NCBI GenBank assembly: GCA_025201705.1
Contig: MU616662.1
Location: 1 to 53,236 of the forward strand
From: Dissophora ornata
Lineage: Eukaryota > Mortierellomycota > Mortierellomycetes > Mortierellales > Mortierellaceae
Length of the DNA: 53,236 bases
Direction of reading: 5' to 3'
The position numbers were made by a program, and so were the translations under genes. Numbering within the stretch: position 1 is the stretch's first letter; each line of letters begins with the position of its first letter. Below the pieces are notes generated by a model, which made no database searches, was not told the origin of the DNA, and worked only from the letters and a program-made list of their open reading frames with translations. Positions 19,704 to 31,000 of this stretch are shown piece after piece.

Positions 19704-22700
19704 ATGTCCCTCATGGCACTAACACAACAATAGTCGTCGTTAGAAAGCGGACAGTCTGTCTTTCAAATTGAGCCTACCCCTGGATCCTCTGGATCCTCTA
19801 GACAGGCGCCTCCAAGGAAACGCTCTATGCGAAACAAGAGTACCGCCTCACTGGTATTAAAACCTGCCGAGACAGAAGCAGCGGCGACGCCAACACGCAA
19901 GAGGCAGCGGCAACAAGCACTGGACAAATCCACAACAGCTACAGTTAATTCTTGCGAGACTCCCTCTCCTCCAGACACCCCTGGGAACGATCATGTCACG
20001 CCAGCACCAGCGGTAATACCGGTGGCAGCGACAGCAAAAAGGAAAAGGGGATCAGAGGACGTCCGGGAGAGAGCGGGAGCAGGAACAAGAGCTGGTATAC
20101 AAGTCATTCAGGGCAACATCTTGGAAGAACAATACATACATCCTACAGTAAACATGAGTGATGAAGAGCTAGCCCAAGCTCGAAAGGAGTCTTCTCTCTA
20201 TATCTTGGATTCGATCCTAACAATGCATCCTATGTCAGCCACTGTTAAGCAATACAAAACTTACCTTGAGCTGTGGAAGGTACGCCGTTGCTCCTGCTCT
20301 TCTGATACATGTATTACAAAGCTGTAAGCTAACGCGATTATCAGAACCATTGCTATATAAAATATGGTGGTGACTGTAGTGTTGATGGGACTCGGGCACT
20401 TGAGTTCGTCAAGGATACCGTCTTCACTCGCACTGTTAAAAAATTCATTGCGCCGGATACAGGTTACAGTGGAGCAGTTGGGCGAGCGTCAGTAACACGC
20501 ATTGACCTAACTGGAGAGGACACTTCGGAGACTTCACCATATCCACTCTCAGGAGGCGAGGGTATGGATGGGTACGAGGAAAACGGTCCAGAGCTGCACA
20601 AAAAAACGCTAGGCAGGAAGTCGCAGGTATCCAGTTGGAAAGCAATCCACAGGGCAGCAGAGGAAGACGAAGACGAATGCATGATCAATCACGCTTTAGA
20701 CGATCCTCCGTTAAGACATGTTCGTGACAAGAATAGAGCATCAAATATCCATCCAGAAGAACCCAAGGGGACTCTGGAAGATGTGGGAAATGAGGAAGAC
20801 GAGGAAGACGACGAAGACGACGAAGACGACGAAGACGACGAAGATGAGGAAGACGAGGAGAATGACATTGATAATGAGCTCGATGATCTTCCAGCTGATG
20901 TGGAGGCGAGCGAAGTGAAGCAGCCACTGAATGCAGGTCTAATTTCCAATGTCACTGGCAAGTCAAAGGGTAATCACTATTGTTGTCTGTCTACTATCTT
21001 TCTCCATCTATCTATCTCTCCTTCCTTATTTCTTTCTTTCTCTCGTTAACTCTTCATTTCTTAACCGTTAACTTGCTGTTCTTATTTCCTTAATTCATAG
21101 TTATTGAGGACGCAGAACCTGATCAATATGGCCGCAAGATAATCTATGTTCCTGTGTCACCAAACACTGCACAGACATCCAGGAAGGCCCTTATATATTT
21201 ATGGAAAGAACAAAGCTCAATGACAGCGCCTCATCCTAATCCTGCACCAAATCCTCGCTTCGATATTCCCTGGAGAAAGGCGTATGAAGATTACGAGCTA
21301 AAGCTCGAACACGACAGCGCAACACCTGGTTCAATGCGCACCAGGACCCTCGCAACACGCGATCCATATTCTGAAAAGCTTTTCATCCGTATGCTTTCGT
21401 TTACGTGGCGAATGCTTGCACCTATGCAGCAAATGGGGAGGCGGGCGTACAACGGAGGACATCGATTTCAGCACATGAGAGAGCATTTATGTCTTGCTGC
21501 CCGCCATCAAATGCTCTTACGCGATGATGACATCCGCGGCATCAACCTCTCGGATACGTTCAACATTCAAACGCGACATCCAGCTCCCGGCTCAATGCTA
21601 GCATCTGGTCTTGTCTTCAGTATATCTCGGGGCAAAACAAACAAGGATGGCGTAAAGTTGTACGCGACAGCTTTCCGTCATAAGAATTTTATACGATGCA
21701 CTGTGGCGGCTTTTGCATTCTATATGCTGGAGCGATTTGAGGTACGTGCTAAAAGAGCATCTCCAAGCGTACTGTTTCTTACAAGCCTGGTTTTTATATA
21801 CCAATACAGTTCTTTATTTATCTTTCAGGTCGAGAAAGAACCAATCCCTGATTTTTCAAACACCAACGAGTGGTCAAACATCAAAGTCCTAACTAGCGGT
21901 GGTACCCCAAAGGAGCGGCATTTACATCGGACAAGGATTATTCAAGGAAAGACGCAAATCGATGCTACTGCCTCTGTTATGCGTAGCTGCGAGGTCAACA
22001 GCAGCAAGATAACCCATTCAGGGCGTATCACCTGGGATTGAGTCCGGATCATGTTCGCCATCTCGGCCGTTGGTCTATGGGGCAGATGGAGGCTTTTTGT
22101 GCCCCCAAGAATCCGATCATTGGTGCATTTTACATGGCGCACTTCAACAAAGTTGATCAGCCCTATTTAATTGAGCGCGATCTTGTAACACCGCCACTAG
22201 ATCTACAGCGCTTGATCTTTCCCTGGATCGAACATAGTTTTGATAAGGATATGCCTGAAAAGACTCCATCTTGGATCTTGGAGTGTGACCGAGAGATGTC
22301 AGGCTTGGATCCAAACTCGGTGGCAGAGGACGACGTCCACTGGGAGCAACTTGTTCTGGAGACTACAGCAACAAAGAAACTGTCCACTCATCTCCCTAGC
22401 AGTCCCTTAGTTGATCGGATTGGTTTTCTCAAGTTACTTGTTCGATTGCGGCGCGTGATTCTTCAGGATGCTGTCCTCTATAGGAAGCCCAATCACGAAG
22501 ACAAGACTTTGACCAACAGTCTTATCACCTCACTTCCGCACATCTTCGAGAGCAGAGCGTTTTTAGACTTTGAGGTGGGTCTCCTGGACGCAATGCAAAG
22601 GCGTCGACGAAACTCCTCCACCTGCACCTCCAGCCTCAACGCCCCCTCTGTCGGGGAGGAGACTGTGGTCAGTGCCCTTAGAGCGCTATCTCAAAATGTG

Positions 22701-23396
22701 ACAGAGTTGAGGCAGGAGCTAAGGCAGCATCAGAAGTTGAGGGAGGAGTTAAGAGAACAGCTGCAGCAGTGGCAGCAGTATTGGGTTCAGCATACCTACG
22801 CTCCCCCTCCACATTTATTACCCCTGTCCAACTCCCAACCGCAGCCATATCCTCCTCACTTTCAGCAGTATTATCCCCACCTCCAACAGCAACCCTACCC
22901 TCACATCTTGCCACCAGAGCAGCGGCAGCAACAGCAACAGCAACAACAACCTTCCCCTCATGTTCAGCAGCAGCAGCATCCTCAACAACTCCAACAGGAT
23001 CATTTCGTCTCTGACAGGTGTAAGGGGTACACAATGGCGGCTGACAACGGGTCAATGACTGTTCGACAAGCATGGAATGAATGGCATATCCAAATTGCGG
23101 AAGCAAAACACATGGACAAGAAGTGGCCGTACACAGAAGCGCGAAAGAAGACCTATAGACGTCGACGCCAGTTGGTGACCTTGATTAAGCACATGTCAAA
23201 GGAGCAAAACTTGGATGTCGAGAAGGTCGTAGACGATCTCACAGACACTTACAATGGCCAGACAATCAATAGGGTTCGAGAAGCCCTTGAGAGAAGCAGA
23301 AAGCGAGGCAAAGGTGCTATTGGAGAGGACGTCCCGTTGCCTCTGGATGATGCTGCGACTGACGATGCTGCGATTGACGATGCTGCTATTGTCTAG
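19704..23396 (+). mobile_element. Crypton (tyrosine-recombinase DNA transposon), decayed
   Basis: The gene content (SAM-like core-binding region, tyrosine recombinase, Gln-rich linker, GCR1_C DNA-binding domain) defines a fungal Crypton. Cryptons have no terminal inverted repeats, so the true ends cannot be set from one copy; the coordinates are those of the coding part. The element lies between the VPS29 promoter (332 bp away) and the 3' end of the PPP1R21-like gene (197 bp away). A poly(A) run at 19585-19608 and a short hairpin-like CACTTCGGTGTG at about 23475 are the only candidates near the edges. Confidence 0.7.
19704..23396 (+). pseudogene. Crypton tyrosine recombinase with GCR1_C domain, disrupted
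   Basis: Exons: 19704-20279, 20345-20969, 21101-21741, 21829-23396, in consistent phase except for two lesions. The first is a TAG at 19731-19733, ten codons after the ATG at 19704. The second is a frameshift near 22021-22026. Order of parts: basic Ser/Thr-rich N-terminus; core-binding region (VKQYKTYLELWK, then HCYIKYGGDC); an acidic Glu/Asp run coded by GAC/GAA repeats (20797-20870); catalytic domain with the first Arg near LAARHQMLLRDDDIRG, the HxxR box THSGR just before the frameshift, GRWS, and a likely nucleophilic Tyr in GAFYMAHF; a Gln-rich linker (22880-23000); and a C-terminal GCR1_C domain (MTVRQAWNEWHIQI ... KKTYRRRRQLVTLI). The recombinase would cut and rejoin DNA; this copy should be inactive. 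Confidence 0.75.
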
Positions 23397-23593
23397 AAGA
23401 TGCTTACTGGAGGGTTCCTCCACGTTAAAGCTTCTGTAATAAATCTGCCATCACACCCACAGAAAACAGCAATGACACTTCGGTGTGACGAAAAAGTGGA
23501 CATGGTCGGCCATAGCCAATTAGGTTTGCAATTTTTTTTTTGACATGGTGGCTCTCTATTCAGCACCACAGACTATGTTCATATATCCGTCCT

Positions 23594-26500
23594 TTACTGT
23601 CCTTGATCCAAGCTCTTCATATAGTTCGTCATCATCTCTACCTGGGCCCGGCAGTCTTCTTTAGCCGCTCCAAGCTCCTCCATTAGCTGCAGGGTTCGAG
23701 TCTTCAACTGCTCACACTCCTTCGCCACCGCTTCTTTATCTTGGACTGTCTCCAACAGTAACTGCTTCAACATCTCAAACTCCTTGTGCAATCTTGCATA
23801 TCGCCCATCAGACAGTTGAAGTTGCTCCGTGACATTCTGGATCTTGGTCTCGTAGTGCTGCTTGATCAGATATTCCCGATTGGATTGGTTTGTGGTTGTC
23901 GTCGTCACACCGATGCTGGCTGCCAAGGCTGGCGTGGAAGAATCGTCCCCAATCATAGATCGCCGAGAGAGTTTGTCGTCGGTCAGCCTTCCGGTGGAGG
24001 AGCTTGCCTTTGTTTCCTTGGTGCCCCTGACATCAGTCGCCTCACTTGAAATTGCTCCGGCCACAGACACATTCTGTTCCAGATCTGCCTGAGTGCCCTC
24101 GTCCACCAACTGGACCTTCTCTGACTGCACCGCCTTATCTGAAGCCTCAATCTTGTCCACTTGAGACGATGCGTCCTTTGATACAGTACCAGCCTCAGCC
24201 TTGTGGCCCACTTCAGTAGTCGGTACGGGCGTGGCAGCACGTTGCGGTGTATGATCACCGCTTTTGATACCTTGGTCGCTCTTTTGCCGTGTTCGAATGA
24301 GCGGCTCGTCTTCATCGTTATCACGCTTCGCGCGGGATGCACCCCGTGCGACAGCACCATTCGCTCCACTCTTCTGTTTCTTGGCCTGTATGCAAATCAA
24401 ACAGCATAATATTAGTAGAAGTCACACACGCGCACACATGGTGTTGCCAAGTCGACGTCATGCTGCGAACCATACCAACTCAGCCTTCAAGTCTTCGATC
24501 TCCTGCTGCATTTGTATCGTGAGATCCACGTGCATTTCTAATGAGCTCGACAGGGACACCTTTTCGTCCTTGGCTGTCTCCAGCGCAGCTACAAGGACAC
24601 CATAAAAGCAGGCAAGTCAAAATGGTCAGGTTGGCGCGTTTCATGATACAGCAACAGGCTTGAACGCAACCTCTTGCTGTTGGGAACATGTTATACCTTG
24701 CGCTGCACTCAGCTCCTTCAGTTTGCTTGCGCTGATCTGTTGCGACTCTTTGATCTGTTCCCGAAGGGAATCAATCTCTACTCTCAACGAATCCTCCAAA
24801 GCCTTTCGAGCCTTCTCTTCTTCTTTTCGCTTCAACTCTGCTGCCTCTGCTTCGGCAATGGCCTTGGCTTTTTCTGCTGCCGTCACTTCCTTATCCTTGG
24901 AATCCGAGATGGTATCCTCACTTCCTTTGGTGCCTTCATTTTGATCGGCACTCTCCTTGCTGGGCTCTGGAGCTTCCGCTGCCACCGCTTCCGCTGCTAC
25001 CGCTTCTATGGCTACCGCTCCCACGACTACAGCTGCTGCTGCTACGGCTGCTGCTGCCGCCTTCTTCTTCTTCTTCCTCGCGTTCTTCGAGCGCGGTGCC
25101 TTATCATTTTCTGTTTTATCCTCTTCTGAATGGGCGCCATCCTCAGCATCTGTCTTTGTATCATGCTCCGCAGCACTGTCCTCCTTCTCTATTCCCGTAG
25201 GATCCGTACTCACTTTTCCTTGTTCGTCTCTCAGTTTCATGGTCTCCTCCAGCGCCTTCTTGGTTTCAGTCAACTCCCTTTCCAGTGTTTCCTTCAACCC
25301 TTCCAACTCTTTGACCTTACTCTCTGCACTTTCCAGACTCGATTTCATCTTTGTCAATTCCTTTGCCAAATCTGTCTTTGTGCGGGACTCTCCTTCCTTG
25401 GCAGATTGTTCTGCGACCTTCAGCTCTTCATACTGGGCTGCAAGCTGCTCTTGTTCCTTGCGGACCTTCTTCAGTTCGCCTTCTAGCTGCTCAATCCGGC
25501 CAGCATGTCCACGCTCCCGCATCACTGCTTCTCCACGCGCGGCCTCCAGATCCATATTCAATTGTTGGTTCTGTTCCTGCGCAGCCCTTAAATTATGTTG
25601 CTCCTGCACCAACGCTCGTTTGACATTTTCCTCCGCCTGTTTTAGCGCAGCGTGTTGACGCGACAGCTGTGTATGCGCTTTTTCGATCTGGAACTTGTCC
25701 CGTTCAAGGTTGCCGTAGGATTTCTGCAACTCTGTAAACTCTGAAGAGATCCATTTGAAGGTCTCGAGTTCGCCCTGGAGTTTTTGGTGTTCCGTCTGCA
25801 AGGATTCGAGCGCAGTCTCAACCTTGGTGAGACGTTCGACCTCGGCTTCAAGGCGCTGGACATTGTCGCGCAAAGACTGGTTGGCTCGCTGTTCGTCCTT
25901 GAGTTCTCTGTTGATGAGATGATATACAATGCGATTTCAGTGATGAGTAAGGTGGTCGTTGCAACCAAAGACTTTATCCGGTTGTAAGGGAGAGATGCGG
26001 CGCTGATGGATCCTCAACAAGTGCAACTTGTAAACATTACCCTGCAAGTACGTCTCGTATCAGCCCGAGTTCCTTCTCAACAGCGTCCTTCTCTTTGCGG
26101 ATCAATTTGATCGTATCCTCGTTGGCAACTCCAGCGCGTTCAACATCAAGCTATGATGGTTTTAAAGTAACAAAACATGGAATCGTGTTGGCTGCAGGCG
26201 TTCCTTTAGATTCAGTGAATAGTCAGACCTTTCATTTCTCAATACCTGCAGCTCCTGGTTCTGCTTCTCCAGTGCCTGAATCTTGCCCTGAAGTTCGGTG
26301 ACGTGTCTGGGGTATAATGCGTTGATCTCGTACAATTGCTGATGCAATTTCTCTACAGAAGCCCAAGAAGATGCGGTACCGAGTTAGCCCTATAGTTTTG
26401 ACCCGCTCAGTAACTTTCGCGGTGAGTCATAAGGCGCTGCTGGGCCTTTCCTCCGACGACCCATTTACCATTTTCTTCAATCTTGGCCTGCAAGTCTATC

Positions 26501-27380
26501 GTCGCTGCCTCCAGAGTCGTCTGCGACTTTTCCAGCTCCTTTTTGACAGATCCGCCGCCCATTAGCCATGATCCTCCTGCTTTCTGTTGCGTATCCGAAG
26601 TTAGAAGCATGTCCAGTGAACAAATGAGTTGTCTTTTAGATGTTGCTCTTTGGTTGGCGTCCATCGCAGCCCCGTAAAAAAACTATGTACGAACAAATAG
26701 TTACCGTGGAAGCCTGAGCCTGCAAGTTTTCGATTCGCTTTGTCAATCGCTGATTATGAAACGAGAGCAAGTCCAGATCTTGAAGCGACTAATTAGATAT
26801 TTACATATTATAGACATTGGTAAATCACGTTGTGTTCTTTTCGTATCCATCACCGAGGTATTTTCAGTCAATTGTGACATGCGTGTCGCCAATGCTTGTC
26901 CAGCATTGTACCTTTCTGACTTCCTGTTCCTTCTCCTTCAGTGCTGCCTGGATAGCCGCATTGTCAGCTTGTTCCTAGAGTTTTTGAAGTTATTTTTTTT
27001 AATGCAGATGTATGTTCGCATGTTAGTTTAATGTGACCATTGATCACAGAAGTGAAATACAACCGGCTCAGTTTGTAAAGCGCCAATTGGTGATTGCAAA
27101 GACTATCTCGCCTTTACCTTGAGGACAGCCCTCTTTAGAACAGTATGCTGTGCCTTGATTCTAACACACAGGTTCAAGGAGAAGGCATCATCAAGAATGA
27201 TTTATAATGTGGATCGTTAGGATCGTATATCTCTCTTCATCATCAATGATTTGAAAGCTCGCAGTCGATACAGGTCCATGTCTCTGTACGAGAACTTTTA
27301 CTCCCGCTGTTTACTATTTACCGCGTGTAGTCCTGAGAAAGCTTGTGGTACCTCTCGCCCAGGTCATCCGAGTCATTCAT
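23594..27380 (-). CDS. PPP1R21: PPP1R21-like protein (KLRAQ domain), endosomal coiled-coil protein
   Basis: Ten exons: 27322-27380, 27118-27160, 26912-26974, 26705-26788, 26469-26583, 26246-26352, 26041-26150, 24697-25907, 24476-24588, 23594-24385. They splice in phase to 898 residues, starting MNDSDDLGERYHKLSQDYTR. The N-terminus follows the KLRAQ pattern (RYHKLSQDYTRIKAQHTVL, LSFHNQRLTKRIENL), later IEENEKLHQQLYE, and the C-terminus has the family block REYLIKQHYETKIQNVTEQL with a final coiled coil. In animals PPP1R21 is a subunit of the Rab5-binding FERRY complex on early endosomes. Here a Lys/Ala-rich stretch (KKKKKAAAAAV, about 24990-25080) and long coiled coil replace part of the animal middle region. 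The N- and C-terminal matches are from family knowledge; partners in this fungus are unknown. Splice sites are clean, so I regard the gene as intact. Confidence 0.8.
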
Positions 27381-28096
27381 TGTTGATGTTGCAGAACGGG
27401 GTCACCCAGAAATTCCTCTGCACTGAATGGCTTCTGTTGTAATGTCGTTGTTTTTTTTTCTTTCGGCCCTTTGACTCCTGCACAGTTTCCTGCCTGAGCT
27501 GAATGAACGAGAGCGAATGTGAGGGCTGCAACAAAACCGTTCGAGAGGATGGGCGTTTCTGAGCCTTGAGTATGTCCACCACACGTGACCGTGACTATTT
27601 TTTCTTTCTTTCGACCATAAAACTCTTTCACCGCTGGGCAAAAAAAAAAACTCTTTTCTCCATAGAAAAAAGAATCCACACAAAACTGCCTTTTCGCATT
27701 AAAGGACATGTACCGAGGAAAAAGTTCAATGAACCGAGACCCGATCTGGGACAACTAGAAGTGATAACAATTCAATGAGGTCTCTTTCCGAGAATTGTTG
27801 CGCTGGACTCCAGTTCTTCTGGAAAATAGTTGTCTGATCCCGTTAAAGTCTCTGGGCATTCTTTTGTTTTTCCGATTGCTTAGAGCTTTTTTGTTGTGAA
27901 AAAGACCCTATTTTATGTGGTCGATCTATTCAAGGCATGGGAGTTATTCAAACGGGGTCTTCGGGCCCCGGCTCCTTGTCTGGGTCGTACCCAATTTTTG
28001 GCAACACCCTCGAGGTGTTTTACTCTTTTATTATCATACAATGAAAATTGCAAGGGTATGTGGTGCGTTGAGGGGTAGGGAGAGTGCGAGAACTGC
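27381..28096. other. Promoter of the PPP1R21-like gene / 3' flank of POL2
   Basis: 716 bp between two minus-strand genes. Open frames on both strands are short and have no protein-like features. T tracts and an A10 run (27639-27648) are present. No distinct element is identified. Confidence 0.4.
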
Positions 28097-31000
28097 TTAA
28101 TTCGACAGCATCCAGGCCACGACCTCCTTAAGCAACGGCAATCCATAGAACTCTGCAATGTTCTCGAACACCCGCATCTTTCGCAGATAGTCCGCTCGGC
28201 CCAGCGCTGTCGCATAGGAACCAGAGCACTCGCACCACTCTCCTAGAAAGCCCTCCTTGACTCTCCGGCATTTCACGCACGCCAGGTCCTGCATCTGATA
28301 CTGGCCTACTAACTTCTCTACAATCGCTACGATTGACTCCTCAATCGCCTCCCGGTCATATTCTTCCTTGCACTCCTGGCATCGCCAGGCGCCCAAAATG
28401 ACTTCGCCCGTATCCTTTTTGATTTTAGGTAACAGGTGAGGGTCACGGCAGAAGTCCAAGTCCTTGCAGTAGCTGCAGTACGAACAAATGACACCCCGGA
28501 GAACAAAGCTTTCACAGGGGTTCTGGAAGATGGATTCTGGAGAGAACTCTCGGACCTCGATCAGATCCAGCAGATTCTTGCGCATCACCCGGACCTCACG
28601 TTCGATCGTAGTATCGATACCAATAACTGCTGCGATCGACTTGATTAACTCCAGCGCCGGGTTTGTCATTTCCAAATGTGAACCGGGCTGCCGAGGGAAC
28701 GCAAACATGAACCCCAGCTGTGGGTCCTTGAGTGAGTCTCGCCTCTTGGACAGGATATCTGGAAAGACTTTGAGGAGTCGTCGCGAGATCTGGTGCGACA
28801 CCAGAGTCTTCTTGAATGCGATCACTTCCATATTCTTCTTTTCGGCCTTGGTGCCACCATTCGTCACTGTGGTTTCGCCTTCGTTCCCGTTATCGGCTCC
28901 GTTCGTCACACTCTTAGGCTTCGCAAGTTGTTTCTGGTGCCGGAACTTGTAGACCCGATCAATAAATTCGCCAATCGTCATCATGAACTCCTGGTGCAAT
29001 GCCACAGGCAGATATTGTTGGATGTTCCATTGCATGTGAATATCTCGGTTAACCTGCGTCAAAAGTGTGGGCTGGTCTTGTTCCTGGACTTCTGCCGGGT
29101 TCGGACAGATGATGCCTCCATAGTTGGCGCAGTCCATCCACAGCAGCTGCTCCCAGTAGTGAACTGGAACCAAATCGACCGTCATGAAAAGCTGCTTCGA
29201 CTGGATATGGCGAATGATCCAGCTACAATACGCATACGCGTTTGCGACCGATGCCTTGCTCGTGGATATCATCAGCTTATTAAAGTTACCTAGGATGACA
29301 CGGGACCCTAGCCGCCTGAACTCGCCCACGAGCTGCAAGAACACCTTTTTCATCAATCCATGCACCAGCGCGTACATACTAGGGTCATAAAGCTTTGAGC
29401 TCGGAGTGGTCAGCCAGCGATGGAAATGCCCCATCATGCTCTCAGCAAAGAAATTCTGAGTCTCCGCCAACTCGATCGCCCAGCCCCTGACCATGCTTTT
29501 GATCAAAGAAAACGCCTGCGCTGACGCTGTGCCTGTGCCAAAATTGATCACGTTTGAGACCTTTCCAGAATTGTAGTCGTCCAAGTTATGTGAAGCATCA
29601 AGTGCTGCCTCCACGCCTCCCTCGAGTTCGTTGATCACACCGGACTGCAAAATCGTGTTGACCGCCAAATGCAGCATGTCCATCTCCAGACAGGCTGTCT
29701 CATAATGCCCTGGAATGTTGATGTTAGGGTCCTGCAACTCCTCTGCGGCAGACAGGTTCTCATCATGTTCTCGACCGCCCAGATCTGGCTTGCTCGAAGA
29801 AGACCACCAGAGCAACATGTCCCATTGCTGCAATCGACGCGCTAGCAGCACATCTGTCATAAAGATGGGCGAATCCTGCTCGATATTACATAGCGGTATA
29901 TCCGCGTACCGCGCTAGAGAGATCTGCTCTGTGACCCATCCTCCGACAGTCAAGAACTGGGCCATCATCCGCTTCGTCGCATTAGTTTGCCAAGCAAGGG
30001 CTTGGAACGGTTTTGTGCTCTTGGAGCAAGGCATCGAGATAAGAGGGAAGTCTGACAAGATGCCCATGCTATCCAGCAGCTTTTGCTTTGGTTTTGGTGA
30101 ATGCAAAATGATGGCTGTAGGTCCGCGACGCTCATCCTGGTATTTGCTCAAACATTTTACCAATCCTCGGAAGGCAGATTTCTCATCGGACAAGTACTCA
30201 ACATCGAATTGGAGCTGATCAAAGTAATCCCATGCGTTGTTGGTCCTACGGCTCGACGCTGGCATCTTATCGATATCCGCCTTGACAGTCTCGTACATCC
30301 TGGACAGATTGGGCATCTGGCCTTTCTGGCCGGGCGCATCCACAACAAAGACAAATACGCGGTTATGGAGCGAAGAGTAAAGTGCAATTAAATGGCGAGT
30401 ATCCGTCGTAGCATGGTAGAGATACAGGTAATTGAGCGCGCGGTCGTCCTGGATATACGGCATTTTGTCGATCTTCTCCTTTTTGAGATCCGCTAGGTCG
30501 AAGCCTTCATCTAGGCCGCGCTTCGTCCCGTTCGACACAGAGCAGATACAGCTCAGGTTGATGATGGCACGGTACAGAAGCGGAAGCTGAGTCTCATAGA
30601 CACCTTCCACGTCTGGGTGACTGAAAAAGCTCATCAAGTTCTTGGATTCTTTCTGGTACAGACTCTCCGACATTGTGAACTGGTACAGGTGCATACATGG
30701 ATGAGCTCGCGGCAGCGCCCGGACCAACTTTTGCTTCGGAAAGAGTCTTGCGTCGGTATTGGTATCTTCCACTCGACTGTTAACATAAAAGATGCGAGGG
30801 ACTGAGAGACGGACCGACTGTAGTGTCTTGTCGATCAAAATCCAGAGCCTGAACTCGCCTGGAATATCTGTCTCCACAATTTGAATGATCTGCCAGAACT
30901 TTGTCAATACGTTGGTGGATTGCTGCTGAATGAACCCCGATAGAGAGCCTGTAGGTCCTTTAGCACGAGATTGACCCAAAGCCTTGCGTTGCGCTCGTTC

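Noticed and set aside
20689..20961. Poly-Ser minus-strand frame
   Set aside because: Antisense of the acidic GAC/GAA tract in the Crypton gene.
22678..23106. Ala/Val-rich minus-strand frame
   Set aside because: Antisense of the CAG/CAA-coded Gln-rich linker of the Crypton.
24957..25658. 233-codon plus-strand open frame rich in Ser/Ala
   Set aside because: It is the antisense shadow of the Lys/Ala/Glu-rich exon of the PPP1R21-like gene.
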